This document shows positions 1 through 7,923 of a DNA stretch of 10,366 bases, piece after piece. The DNA lies in contig DAOVTM010000108.1 of NCBI GenBank assembly GCA_030633145.1, forward strand, positions 1-10,366, given 5' to 3'. The position numbers and the translations under genes are program-made. The notes under the pieces were generated by a model. The model was given only the letters and a program-made list of their open reading frames with translations, did no database searches and had not been told where the DNA came from. Every line of letters begins with the position of its first letter. Position 1 is the stretch's first letter. The DNA comes from Desulfobulbaceae bacterium (GTDB lineage: Bacteria; Desulfobacterota; Desulfobulbia; Desulfobulbales; Desulfobulbaceae).

Positions 1-117
1 ACCTTGCTTCGCTGTGAGCAGTTCAGGCAGAACAAAGAGTGTATCCGTAAGCAGTGTCCGCTCTGGGAGGGTCGGGTGAAGAGCCGACCTGTGGGTGAGC
101 TGGTTATGGCTGGTTGA
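1..117 (+). CDS. C-terminal end of an unidentified Cys-containing protein (partial)
   Basis: The first 38 codons are open from the window edge and end at TGA (115-117). The visible tail is basic and has three cysteines spaced Cys-x8-Cys-x5-Cys, followed by Pro-Leu-Trp, so it could be the end of a metal-binding or cysteine-rich domain. I do not recognise the family. The stretch is short enough to be open by chance, and it lies beside decayed genes, so it may itself be a remnant. Nothing with a clear function is seen between its stop and position 131. Confidence 0.3.
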   Translation, partial: TLLRCEQFRQNKECIRKQCPLWEGRVKSRPVGELVMAG

Positions 118-130
118 AGAAAACCATTGA

Positions 131-478
131 GCATATTGCAGTGGTAATGATGCCAGTATAGGAGTATTAAACGACACCGGCATTACCTTGAGCGGCAATT
201 ATAAATCAGGTAATAACACCACCTGCATTGCCTCCACCCTGCCGGATGGCACCAATGTGGTAACGGAACAGGATTGTTCCCGTGGCTGGGACACCACTCA
301 TAATGACAGTTCCGATGGTCATGCCGGGTTCAGTTTTACCAAGCTGGACAGCGATGGAATACCCCTGGTGGATCAAACTGCTGATTATGCAACCACTCCA
401 TGGGTCTGTGTACGGGATAATTTACCGGCCTTATCTGGGGGAGTCAAGACCGATGGTAATGGTCTGCATAACGACGAT
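131..478 (+). pseudogene. DUF1566 (Lcl-type) protein, internal fragment
   Basis: This frame opens directly after a TGA at 128-130 with no credible start codon and no ribosome binding site. A TTG at 188 is available but falls inside the homologous part. The translation carries phrases I recognise from DUF1566/Lcl-domain proteins: VLNDTGIT, then SGNN..C, QDCSRGWD, GHAGFSFTKLDSDG and finally WVCVRDN followed by VKTDGNGLHNDD. In intact relatives this leads into the Trp- and Cys-rich domain with the DWRMPT motif, which is missing here. The usual TGLIWE motif is already degraded to PALSGG. Both the signal-peptide end and the C-terminal domain are therefore gone. Family members are usually exported proteins of unclear function. 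The frame runs without a stop into a transposase fragment at about 479, so the ORF is a chimera of dead parts. Confidence 0.6.
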
Positions 479-646
479 CTAAACAACTCAACAGATAGGA
501 CAACTATGTTTGCTACGTTGCAGCAACTTGCTGTTATGGCATCATTCAGCCGTCCGTTGGTTAGCGACGACAATCCGTACTCAAACTCTCTCTTCAAAAT
601 CTTGAAATTCGTGGCTACCAACTTTAGACGAGACATTTTCGCACCA
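479..646 (+). mobile_element. IS3-family transposase (OrfB, DDE integrase core) remnant
   Basis: In the same frame as the preceding fragment, the translation switches to the end of an IS3-family OrfB catalytic core: TTMFATLQQLAV, SFSRPLVSDDNPYSNSLFK and then FAPF. These align with the family pattern around TMLATLQ, SRP.VSDDNPYSESLF and PFA. In active enzymes the Glu of the DDE triad is the E in YSESLF; here it is Asn, so this piece would be catalytically dead even if complete. The first two Asp residues, OrfA and the C-terminal HWYN segment are absent. About 55 codons survive. No terminal inverted repeats are recognisable. The right boundary abuts a half copy of the GTTCC palindromic repeat, which supplies the last codons before the TAA at 668-670. 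Confidence 0.62.
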
Positions 647-648
647 TT

Positions 649-666
649 CTCGTTCCTACGCTCCAG
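649..666. repeat. Half copy of the GTTCCCACGCT palindromic repeat
   Basis: The stretch CTCGTTCCTACGCTCCAG matches the left arm and loop of the palindrome at 5474-5499 with one change (CCTACG for CCCACG). The right arm is missing, so it cannot form the hairpin alone. It lies at the right edge of the transposase remnant, as expected if repeats of this family mark rearrangement junctions. Confidence 0.5.
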
Positions 667-741
667 ATAAGCGAGTTCGAAGTCTTTGCTTATCTGCGCG
701 ACTCCGTCTGTCCTGATGAGACCGATGGAGCGGTCATTCAA

Positions 742-767
742 GGTTCCCACGCAGGAGCATGGGAACC
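742..767. repeat. GTTCCCA palindromic repeat, imperfect copy
   Basis: GGTTCCCA (742-749) is the exact reverse complement of TGGGAACC (760-767). The ten bases between them allow two more inner G-C pairs, giving a hairpin. It resembles the palindrome at 5474-5499, with a rearranged loop (CGCAGGAGCA). It stands about 20 bp downstream of the stop of the truncated mdaB-like gene and about 75 bp right of a half copy. It could act as a transcription end or stability hairpin for minus-strand RNA, but no T-tract follows on that strand. Confidence 0.6.
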
Positions 768-786
768 AGAGATCGACAAAAGTTAT

Positions 787-1131
787 CTATATGTGGCCGG
801 AACCGTATTTTGCGTTTGCATCAGATCTGGTTCTGCCATCATCGTCAAACATTGTGCCGTAACCGGCCATATATACCTCATCGATGTATTTTTTAAACCC
901 CCAGGGGATTGACATCCAGTAAACAGGAGTCTGGAAGAGGATAATATCGGCCCGGATAAACTTTTCAACTTCCTCTGCCGCCGAATATTCATCTTCTATA
1001 TGGGTAAATTGTATCTCATATCCCTTGTCAATAAATGCCTTCCTGGCGATCTCGATGAGACTTTTATTTAACTTACCCGGAGCAATCTCCCAACTCTGAT
1101 GACCGTTGATCAAAAATGCGTTTTTTTTCAG
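787..1131 (-). pseudogene. MdaB-type NAD(P)H:quinone reductase (flavodoxin fold), C-terminally truncated
   Basis: The translation has hallmarks of the MdaB/KefF-like family of FMN-dependent NAD(P)H quinone reductases: a first strand AFLINGHQSWE with the FMN-phosphate loop, then LFQTPVYWMSIPWGFKKYID, and DGRTRSDANAKYGSG. MdaB proteins are about 195 residues; this frame stops (TAG, 787-789) directly after KYGSGHI. Roughly the C-terminal half, which completes the fold and dimer, is missing and is not found nearby. The homologous part starts at a CTG codon (1129-1131) followed by AAAAAAAAC, where relatives have Met-Lys-Lys, so the start codon may have mutated. The open frame continues upstream to a GTG at 1218 and on to the stop of the oxoprolinase gene. 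That extra N-terminal segment (including HLDVARAMPADLQVDSTVDQ) has no match I know. Probably non-functional. Confidence 0.6.
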
Positions 1132-1266
1132 TTTAATGACCGAAAGGGTGTAAGGCTGATCTACAGTGCTGTCCACCTGTAAATCGGCAGGCATCGCCCT
1201 GGCCACATCCAGGTGCACAATGATGAGTTCGTTGCTGCGTATGATGATCTTGAAAAAACGGTCATC

Positions 1267-4200
1267 TCACCCACCAAACCCACCCCCACCCGGGGTAAGA
1301 ATACGAATGGCATCACCGGCCTTGGCCCGGATCTCATTTTTACCGCCCAGGTTGAGGCAGCGACCGTCTTTACGAATAAAGATGTTTTCCCCTCTCATGC
1401 CCGGCTTGCCGCCTGCCAGTCCATAGGGTGGAAAGACCCGTCGTTCGGAAAGAATGGCCACGTTCAGGGGCTCAAGAAACTCCAGCTCCCGCACCAGCCC
1501 GTCACCACCATGGAATTTTCCCGTTCCTCCAGAATCATTACGGATGGAAAACTCACGCAGCAGAACCGGATAACGCCGTTCAAGTATTTCAGGATCAGTA
1601 ATCCGGGTGTTGGTCATGTGGGTATGCACCCCGGACTGACCGTGCCAGGTCGGGCCTGCCCCGGCTCCGCCGCCAATGGTCTCGTAATAACCGAAATCAT
1701 CATTACCAAAGGTGAAGTTATTCATACAGCCCTGGGAACCGGCAGCCACAGCGAATGCCTTGAGTACCACGTCCACCACCCGCTGGGAGGTCAACACATT
1801 ACCGCCCACTACTGCTGCCTCGGGCGATGGATCCAACAGACAGCCGGATGGAATGATAAGCTCAATGGGAATGAGACAGCCGTGATTAAGGGGGATATCC
1901 TTTTCCACCAGGCAGCGCAGACTGTATAAGATGGCGGACTGGGTCACGGCTCTGGGGGCGTTGAGGTTGCCCCACAGTTCAGCACCAGTGCCAGTGAAAT
2001 CAAAAACTGCGCTGCCGCTGCTGCGGTCTATGGTGAGCTTCAGGGCTATGGGACTGCCATCATCAAGGTATTCGACAGCAGTGACGAAATCCCTTTCCGC
2101 AAGCCCCTGTTTTACGGAAACCTCGCACAGGCTTTGCCGTACGGCCTCTTCCGCAGTGTCCTGTAGGTGACGCATATAGGCATGCACCACTTCCAACCCG
2201 TAACTGTCAGCCATCTCCAGGATCAGATCAATACCCTTCTGGTTGGCCGCAACCTGAGCCTTGAGATCAGAGAGGTTATCACTGAGGAGACGGGTTCCAC
2301 TGATAACGGGTCGCCCCTGCTCTGATGCAATCTTGCTCGGTGCCAGCAGGAGCTGGGAGATGCCCTCTTCCTGAAAGACGTTGTTTTTCACCAGCTTAAA
2401 GGAGAGGATGGCAGCCCCTTCCTCAATGAGCTGTCTTGAATTGGGCGGCATGGATCCGGGTGAAATGCCGCCAATATCGGCATGATGACCACGGCTTGCC
2501 ACCCAGAAGATGATGACATTCTCCTGAAACACAGGGGTGATAACGGTAATATCTGGAAGATGACTGCCCCCGGCAGCGGGGTGATTGGTAACAAGGACAT
2601 CACCAGGCCGCACGTCTGTAACCCGTCGGATCTGTTCTTTCACTGCCTCAGACATGGCCCCCAGATGGACAGGAACATGGGGGGCATTGGCCACCAGGTT
2701 ACCGGCAGGGTCAAACAGGGCGCAGGAAAAATCCAGCCGTTCCTTGATATTGGTGGAGATGGCGGTTTTTTGGAGCATTCTGCCCATCTGCTCGGCAATG
2801 GACATGAACAGGTTGCTGAAAATGGAGAGCTGCACCGGATCAATCGCAGTATCAATTTTCTGACGATCAAGGCTGCCAACCCTGATCTCCACATCCCCAT
2901 GCTCAGTGATAGCTGCCAGGCAATCCGGTTCCACCAGAATGGTGCCGGTATCCTGGATCAGGATGGCCGGACCCTGGATCTGATGACCTGCCTTGAGGGA
3001 TGCAAGATCATAGAGGGCAGTCTCCTGCCAGCCGCCGGCAAAATAACAGAGTTTGTTTTCCATTTTCTGCGCAGGCCCGTCTGCCTTGTCCATGGCAAAG
3101 GTTTTCAATTTTGAGGCCCTGCCAATGGAACGAACTCGAATAACGTCCACAAGAATATCCCGTCCCCTCAGTTCAAAACCGTATTCCTGCTGATAAAGAG
3201 TCGTAAAGGCGTTGGCAAAATCATTGCCTGCCGGTTGTTCCACCATCATGCCGGTGTCTGTACCCTGATAACGCAGATTCAGGTAGAGATGACTCTGGAT
3301 CGCCTCAGCCTCAATCCCCTGGCTTCGCAGTTCCTGTTCCGTTTCCTGCGCAAGATGATGGAGTTTCTCATGCAGACCGGGAAGGGCTGCCAGGTTCAGC
3401 ACCTCTGCCGCAGGTTGCTGTTTTTCCGCTATGGTGTCTGCAAGTCCGATCCCGTATGCCGATAGAATACCGCCAAAACGGTGCACAAAGACCTTGGAGA
3501 TGCCCAGGCTGGCAGCAATGGAACAGCCATGCTGACCGCCTGCACCGCCAAAGGTTGCCAGGATGTGTTCCTTGATGTCAAAACCACGCATCACCGATAC
3601 TTCACGGATGGGGCGAACCATTACCTCGTTGGCAACTTCCAAAAAACCCAGGGCGGTTTCCTCCACAGTAAGACTCGGGCGGTCACTATCACGATAATAG
3701 TCGTTCACCCTGGCAGTGAGATCCTCCATCTGCTGATAGCTGGCTTGGTAGTCCAAGGACTGATTCTCGTCAGAGCCGAAAATCCTGGGGAAATACTCTG
3801 GCTGCAAGCGGCCCAGTACCAGGTTGGCATCGGTCACAGTGAGATAGCCGTTTTTACGGTAACAGACCGGGCCGGGATGCGCTCCCGCTGATTCTGGACC
3901 CACCACAAACATACCGTTGTCAAAGAAGAGGCGGGAACCACCGCCCGCAGCCACGGTTTTGATATCCAGCTGAGGAGCCTGAATACGTACCCCGGCAGTC
4001 CGGGTTTCAAAGGTGAGGTCATATTCACCCCCAAAACGGGACACATCCGTGGAGGTGCCGCCCATGTCAAAGCCGATGACCGGTTTTTTTGTCTCCCGGT
4101 TATAGGTGGTCATGGCATAGCCAACCACCCCGCCGGCTGGACCGGAGAGGATAGCCCTGCTGCCGGTGAAATCATCAGCCGGGGACAGGCCGCCGTCTGA

Positions 4201-5010
4201 CTGCATGAAGAGCAACTGGACGTTGTTCAGGTTGTCGGCAAACCCGGTTTTGAAACTCTCAAGATATGAGCGGATATGGGGGGTCAGGTAGGAATCGACC
4301 ATGGTGGTATCGCCCCTGGATACCAGCTTGACCATGGGGATGACTTTGGAGGAGAGGGAAATCTGGGTAAAACCCAGTTCTACGGCCAACCTGCCCACTG
4401 CCTGCTCATGGTGCGGACAGGCGTAGGCGTGCATAAAGACTACTGCTAAACTTTTGATTCCCTGCTCAAGCAGTGCTTTAAGTTGTGGGACAAGCAGGGC
4501 AGGGTCAGGTTTTGCCAGCACCGCAAATCGTTCTCCGGTCACCCCCTCCAGCACTGCTTCCTCCACCACCTCATCCGCTTTGAGAAGGCGCAGCCGTTCA
4601 TCCACCTCCACTACTTCCTGATAGAGCAGTTCCGGCTTTTTGATGGAGAGATCAAAGAGGTGGGGACGATCCTGGTTCCCTATCTGGAGGACATCAGCAA
4701 ACCCCTTGGTAATCAGCAGGGCGCAGGGTACTCCCTTTCGCTCCAGCAGGGCATTGGTGGCAACCGTAGTACCCATGCGGATCCATTCGATCTGCGAGGC
4801 ATTGATTGCACTGCCGTCATCCGTGCCGCCGTATTCGGCCAGAATCCGCCTGATCCCCTCTCGGGGTGCGTCATCATAGTTGGCAGGATCCTCAGACAGC
4901 AACTTGACGACCTTAAAACCCGGTGGGTCGGAAACCTCGGCATAGACATCGGTAAAGGTGCCGCCCCGGTCAATGGAAAAACGAAAAGAACGGTCTTTGT
5001 CAACAGTCAT
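1267..5010 (-). CDS. 5-oxoprolinase (ATP-hydrolysing), fused HyuA-HyuB type
   Basis: The protein has 1247 residues, close to the approximately 1290 of eukaryotic OPLAH, with both halves joined. Residues about 10-215 are the hydantoinase A N-terminal domain, opening with DRGGTFTDV (14-22). Residues about 235-530 are the HyuA domain with GFDMGGTSTDVS (313-324), AAGGGS near 355 and TFGGAGGQHG (486-495). From about 724 the HyuB domain begins (LDFSCALFD, 759-767) and runs to the C-terminal TPGGGGFGG typical of the family. The expected cytosolic reaction is 5-oxo-L-proline + ATP + 2 water to L-glutamate + ADP + phosphate, salvaging pyroglutamate. N-methylhydantoinase or acetone/acetophenone carboxylase relatives share these domains but usually have split subunits, so fusion and length favour oxoprolinase; the substrate cannot be proven from sequence. 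The ATG at 5008-5010 is preceded by GGGAAG eight bases upstream. The gene lies 96 bp after the small secreted protein and is probably co-transcribed. No frameshift was seen. Confidence 0.87.
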   Translation of the reverse strand: MTVDKDRSFRFSIDRGGTFTDVYAEVSDPPGFKVVKLLSEDPANYDDAPREGIRRILAEYGGTDDGSAINASQIEWIRMGTTVATNALLERKGVPCALLITKGFADVLQIGNQDRPHLFDLSIKKPELLYQEVVEVDERLRLLKADEVVEEAVLEGVTGERFAVLAKPDPALLVPQLKALLEQGIKSLAVVFMHAYACPHHEQAVGRLAVELGFTQISLSSKVIPMVKLVSRGDTTMVDSYLTPHIRSYLESFKTGFADNLNNVQLLFMQSDGGLSPADDFTGSRAILSGPAGGVVGYAMTTYNRETKKPVIGFDMGGTSTDVSRFGGEYDLTFETRTAGVRIQAPQLDIKTVAAGGGSRLFFDNGMFVVGPESAGAHPGPVCYRKNGYLTVTDANLVLGRLQPEYFPRIFGSDENQSLDYQASYQQMEDLTARVNDYYRDSDRPSLTVEETALGFLEVANEVMVRPIREVSVMRGFDIKEHILATFGGAGGQHGCSIAASLGISKVFVHRFGGILSAYGIGLADTIAEKQQPAAEVLNLAALPGLHEKLHHLAQETEQELRSQGIEAEAIQSHLYLNLRYQGTDTGMMVEQPAGNDFANAFTTLYQQEYGFELRGRDILVDVIRVRSIGRASKLKTFAMDKADGPAQKMENKLCYFAGGWQETALYDLASLKAGHQIQGPAILIQDTGTILVEPDCLAAITEHGDVEIRVGSLDRQKIDTAIDPVQLSIFSNLFMSIAEQMGRMLQKTAISTNIKERLDFSCALFDPAGNLVANAPHVPVHLGAMSEAVKEQIRRVTDVRPGDVLVTNHPAAGGSHLPDITVITPVFQENVIIFWVASRGHHADIGGISPGSMPPNSRQLIEEGAAILSFKLVKNNVFQEEGISQLLLAPSKIASEQGRPVISGTRLLSDNLSDLKAQVAANQKGIDLILEMADSYGLEVVHAYMRHLQDTAEEAVRQSLCEVSVKQGLAERDFVTAVEYLDDGSPIALKLTIDRSSGSAVFDFTGTGAELWGNLNAPRAVTQSAILYSLRCLVEKDIPLNHGCLIPIELIIPSGCLLDPSPEAAVVGGNVLTSQRVVDVVLKAFAVAAGSQGCMNNFTFGNDDFGYYETIGGGAGAGPTWHGQSGVHTHMTNTRITDPEILERRYPVLLREFSIRNDSGGTGKFHGGDGLVRELEFLEPLNVAILSERRVFPPYGLAGGKPGMRGENIFIRKDGRCLNLGGKNEIRAKAGDAIRILTPGGGGFGG

Positions 5011-5106
5011 GATTACTTCCCAGTCATCAGGTTGGGTTTATCCCGTGACGTTACCCACTCAGATGGCCGGGAAGTCAATACTTCAAATGTGGTATGTCAT
5101 TTCCCA

Positions 5107-5397
5107 TCAAGATCCGGCAATAACCACTTCCTTTCCCTCGTCTTCTGGAACAACAACGTGGACGGAGGTGTTGTTGACCTTGATCTCACTGTTGATCTTC
5201 AAGGTGTGATTCTGACTCATGCCACCATCCACACTGGCCTTAAAATTGCCACCGTACTGATCAATTAATTCAGCCTCGACAGTGGCAGAAGAGTTATTCT
5301 TTAACATGACATTCACCGCCTCAACGCAAAAGGCAGGGCTGGACAGTAGCACGGACAGTAATGCAATACAAAAAATACAACCCATGCGACGCATCAT
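5107..5397 (-). CDS. Small secreted protein of unknown function
   Basis: I choose the ATG at 5395-5397 because AAGGAG lies six bases upstream, giving 96 residues. An in-frame ATG at 5427 with GGAGG nine bases ahead is a possible alternative, while the longer frame to 5502 reads through the palindromic repeat and is not credible. The N-terminus is a clear Sec signal peptide: MMRRMG, a hydrophobic core CIFCIALLSVLL, and a likely cleavage site near SSPAFC/VEA. The C that ends this region does not sit in a lipobox. The mature part of about 70 residues is rich in alternating polar/hydrophobic stretches (VNVMLKNNSSATVEAELID, DEGKEVVIAG), suggesting a small beta-sandwich in the periplasm or outside the cell. 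It has no mature cysteines. I do not know the family. It stands first behind a good promoter with the oxoprolinase gene next, so the two may share a transcript. Confidence 0.72.
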   Translation of the reverse strand: MMRRMGCIFCIALLSVLLSSPAFCVEAVNVMLKNNSSATVEAELIDQYGGNFKASVDGGMSQNHTLKINSEIKVNNTSVHVVVPEDEGKEVVIAGS

Positions 5398-5473
5398 AGT
5401 ATGCTCCTTGTTCATGTTCTTTTCCATTTTCAATTTCCTCCATTCCATTTTTAATAATCTACTCATGTAGCCT

Positions 5474-5499
5474 CGTTCCCACGCTCCAGCGTGGGAACG
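5474..5499. repeat. Perfect GTTCCCACGCT palindrome in the leader of the secreted-protein gene
   Basis: CGTTCCCACGCT (5474-5485) is followed by CC and then its exact reverse complement AGCGTGGGAACG (5488-5499): twelve-base arms around a two-base centre. It lies between the predicted promoter (5525-5553) and the start codon (5397), so the RNA leader should contain this hairpin about 80 bases ahead of the ribosome binding site. It is the best-preserved of three related copies in the window and belongs to a dispersed REP-like palindrome type whose spurious translation (SHAGAWERG) is familiar in many genomes. Confidence 0.85.
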
Positions 5500-5524
5500 C
5501 AACTATTAACTTATTTACTTTTCC

Positions 5525-5553
5525 ATGATACAATCAAACTGACGACTGTTCAA
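5525..5553 (-). promoter_or_regulatory. Sigma-70-like promoter for the secreted-protein/oxoprolinase transcript
   Basis: On the minus strand TTGAAC (5548-5553) and TATCAT (5525-5530) are separated by exactly 17 bases, a good match to the TTGACA/TATAAT consensus. Transcription would start near 5518 and cross the palindrome before reaching the gene starting at 5397. The position, in the gap after the end of the cyclase gene at 5632, suits an independent promoter. The rest of the gap from 5398 to 5631 holds only the palindrome and leader sequence. Confidence 0.55.
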
Positions 5554-5631
5554 GACCTGAATTCCCAGCAGATGAAACGTCTCCACCTGTCTTACCTGTG
5601 ATCAAATAATACATATCCAGCCTGCCGTTAA

Positions 5632-7896
5632 TCACCCATAATTGACAATGCCATGCCACTCCCGGTCGGGTGGAACACGCTTAAACTTCTCAACTCTATC
5701 CAGAAACAAACTGCAGCTCTGATCCCCAGGCATCTTTTCCGCTGCTTTGCGAAAATACGCTCCTGCCGCATCCCATTCCTGGGTAAAATAAGCCTCCAGC
5801 CCCCTCTCGAACAAATTTACCCCTTTGCTTTTTTCCTGATGAAGCTTTCCCTTTTCATCAAGCAGTTCATAAATGGTCACAGGTATGGTCTTACCCTTAA
5901 CCGTCACTCTATCCAGTTTACGGAAATCATACACATGTCTGGCCAGCTTATAAGTAGTTTCGGAAACCAGGACAGGCACCCCGTAGATCTTGCCCAGTCC
6001 TTCCAAACGACTTGCCAGATTGACTGCGTCTCCTATAACAGTATAATTCAAACGGCTCTGACTGCCCATATTCCCTACGATTACATCACCGGTATGCACT
6101 CCAATCCGGGCAAACAGGAGCGGCTGATTATTCGCCTTCCAGACCTCATTCAACTCAGCCAGGGATCTCTGACAGGAAAGGGCTGCACCACAGCTCTTGA
6201 CCGCATGATTCTCTACACTATTCGGCGCATTCCAAAAGGCCATCACAGCATCACCAATGTACTTATCCACTGTTCCACCGGTCTGTTTAATGATCCCGGA
6301 AAAGGTACCAAGATACATACCAAGATGATTGACAAGCTGTTCAGGAGTCAACTGTTCGGAAATCGAGGTGAAATCTACCAAGTCGGTAAACATGATCGTA
6401 AGATTGGCGGAATGTCCTCCCAGTACCGCTTCATTGCCGCTGGAAACCAGGTAATGTACCACATCGGAAGGGATATACTTTTCAAACGATTTCAGACTGT
6501 TTTTCATTCTGCCGATTGCATTGGAAATGTTGGTAATCTCAATAAAGTTACTCTGGGGCAAAGGGCGGTCTTCCAAGTCAAACTTTTGGATCAACTCCAC
6601 TTCACGGGTAAGCAACTGTAACGGATAGGTAATCCTATGTCCAATATAGAGTGCCAGGAGAATGAGGAGTATCAGTACCAGGAGAGAAAAGATAACAGTG
6701 AGAGCAAACCCCTTTTTATATTCCCCAATAAAATCGTTTTCAGGAACAACCAGGCCGAGTGTCCAGGCTGGCCCATGTCCCTGGGGAATCCTGGCATAGT
6801 AGTTCAAATATTTCTGCCCACCGTTGTCAAAAGAAAATTCCAGAGGTTTGGAAAAAGGAATCCCCCCTTTGTGGAGGAAATGCTCACGCAGATCTGCATA
6901 ACTGGCAGCCACCACGGAATCACCTCCCTCTGACTGAGCCTTGATATGTCCAAGAAAATAGTCAGGGATAGCCCCCTTCTCAAAGCGAAAATTACCCATA
7001 GCAATCAGCTGCCCATTTTCATTAAGGATAAACGACCGTCCATTGGGGGTGATCTTGAGTTCATCCAGAAAATTTTGTAATTGCCCAATTACAATATCAA
7101 CACCGCTGACACCGACGAGTCTGCCATCTCTTCCGGTAACCGGATAGGATACCGTAATCCCCGGTTTTCCTGAAACATCAAAATAGCCACTGTCGGAAAA
7201 GGTATAGACCCCTGACCAGGATGCCCCACTCTGCTGTTGGCTGGTCCGAAACCAGCCCCTCGTTGTCGGATAGTAAGAGTATCTGTCCCGCCTCTCTCGT
7301 AAAAGAACGTTTCCAGACTCATCCCTGACATGGACAACCGTTTCCAGGAGTTCGCTGGATATTTGATCCAGTTGCTCCTTGTTCCCGGCCCTGACCGGAT
7401 CATCTTTGCTCAGTTTGTACATTGCCTGCTGGAGATCAACAGCATCTTGATAGCTGACACCCGTCGAAGTTTCATCGAGTACCCTGGAAACAACCTGGGT
7501 AGCTATGGTTCCTTTGTCCTTGTGTACCCCGTTGAGCCAGAAATCCCCTTCAATAGAAGCAAAGTATATGAGGGCGATCCAAGCAAAATTTGCAAATTGA
7601 GTAATTTCACTGCTAGCAATTTCTATAAAAAAATCTTCCCCGGTCAGATCGGCACTGGCAATCGAACTATTAAATTCCGCTACCTTGGCAGCAGGCTGGA
7701 GATAATTGATGGTTTTTTCCATCAGTCGGCTCCCCGAACTTGCAAGATAATCCTCTGCTATGGACTGAGTCGAACGTATGGATACATAAAAGTTGATCAA
7801 AAATATCGTTGTCCCTGTTATAGATAACAACAGGGTAAACAGCACCGGCAAGGCGATTCGCAGTCTAAATCGTTTAATTTTTGCATCCTGTTTCAT
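5632..7896 (-). CDS. Membrane adenylate cyclase, class IIIb, with Cache-like sensor domain
   Basis: This 754-residue protein converts ATP to cAMP at the inner membrane. A transmembrane helix (about 12-38) is followed by an extracytoplasmic sensor region (about 40-390) resembling a double Cache domain (YYPTTRGWF, then VSYPVTGRDGRLVGVSGVDI). A second helix follows (398-419), then a HAMP-like linker (ITYPLQLLTREVELIQ) to about 470, and the cyclase domain (about 495-680). All catalytic residues are present: metal-binding Asp505 (FTDLVDFT) and Asp549 (DKYIGDAVMAFW), adenine-selecting Lys545, and transition-state Asn626 and Arg630 (GDAVNLASRLE). Thr619 occupies the second base-recognition position; the Lys/Thr pair marks class IIIb, whose studied members respond to bicarbonate. 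The tail (690-754) is a TPR-like helical segment ending in PPDREWHGI, common behind such cyclases. The ATG is preceded by GAGGGGGG. The sensed ligand is unknown; Cache domains often bind small carboxylates or amino acids. Confidence 0.9.
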   Translation of the reverse strand: MKQDAKIKRFRLRIALPVLFTLLLSITGTTIFLINFYVSIRSTQSIAEDYLASSGSRLMEKTINYLQPAAKVAEFNSSIASADLTGEDFFIEIASSEITQFANFAWIALIYFASIEGDFWLNGVHKDKGTIATQVVSRVLDETSTGVSYQDAVDLQQAMYKLSKDDPVRAGNKEQLDQISSELLETVVHVRDESGNVLLRERRDRYSYYPTTRGWFRTSQQQSGASWSGVYTFSDSGYFDVSGKPGITVSYPVTGRDGRLVGVSGVDIVIGQLQNFLDELKITPNGRSFILNENGQLIAMGNFRFEKGAIPDYFLGHIKAQSEGGDSVVAASYADLREHFLHKGGIPFSKPLEFSFDNGGQKYLNYYARIPQGHGPAWTLGLVVPENDFIGEYKKGFALTVIFSLLVLILLILLALYIGHRITYPLQLLTREVELIQKFDLEDRPLPQSNFIEITNISNAIGRMKNSLKSFEKYIPSDVVHYLVSSGNEAVLGGHSANLTIMFTDLVDFTSISEQLTPEQLVNHLGMYLGTFSGIIKQTGGTVDKYIGDAVMAFWNAPNSVENHAVKSCGAALSCQRSLAELNEVWKANNQPLLFARIGVHTGDVIVGNMGSQSRLNYTVIGDAVNLASRLEGLGKIYGVPVLVSETTYKLARHVYDFRKLDRVTVKGKTIPVTIYELLDEKGKLHQEKSKGVNLFERGLEAYFTQEWDAAGAYFRKAAEKMPGDQSCSLFLDRVEKFKRVPPDREWHGIVNYG

Positions 7897-7923
7897 AAGC
7901 CCCCCTCTGCCGTTGTTTTCACA

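Noticed and set aside
385..750. Minus-strand open frame of 121 codons opposite the DUF1566/IS3 fragments
   Set aside because: It begins inside the palindromic repeat, has no ribosome binding site, and runs antisense to recognisable plus-strand remnants; its residues match no family I know.
1213..1929. Long plus-strand open frame opposite the HyuB half
   Set aside because: It is antisense to a strongly conserved coding region, and its composition is explained by codon bias on the other strand. The same applies to the plus-strand frames at 2482-3114, 4483-5268 and 5653-6621.
5107..5502. Longer 131-residue version of the small secreted protein
   Set aside because: The extra N-terminal residues are translated from the palindromic repeat (SHAGAWERG), lack a ribosome binding site and would bury the signal peptide.
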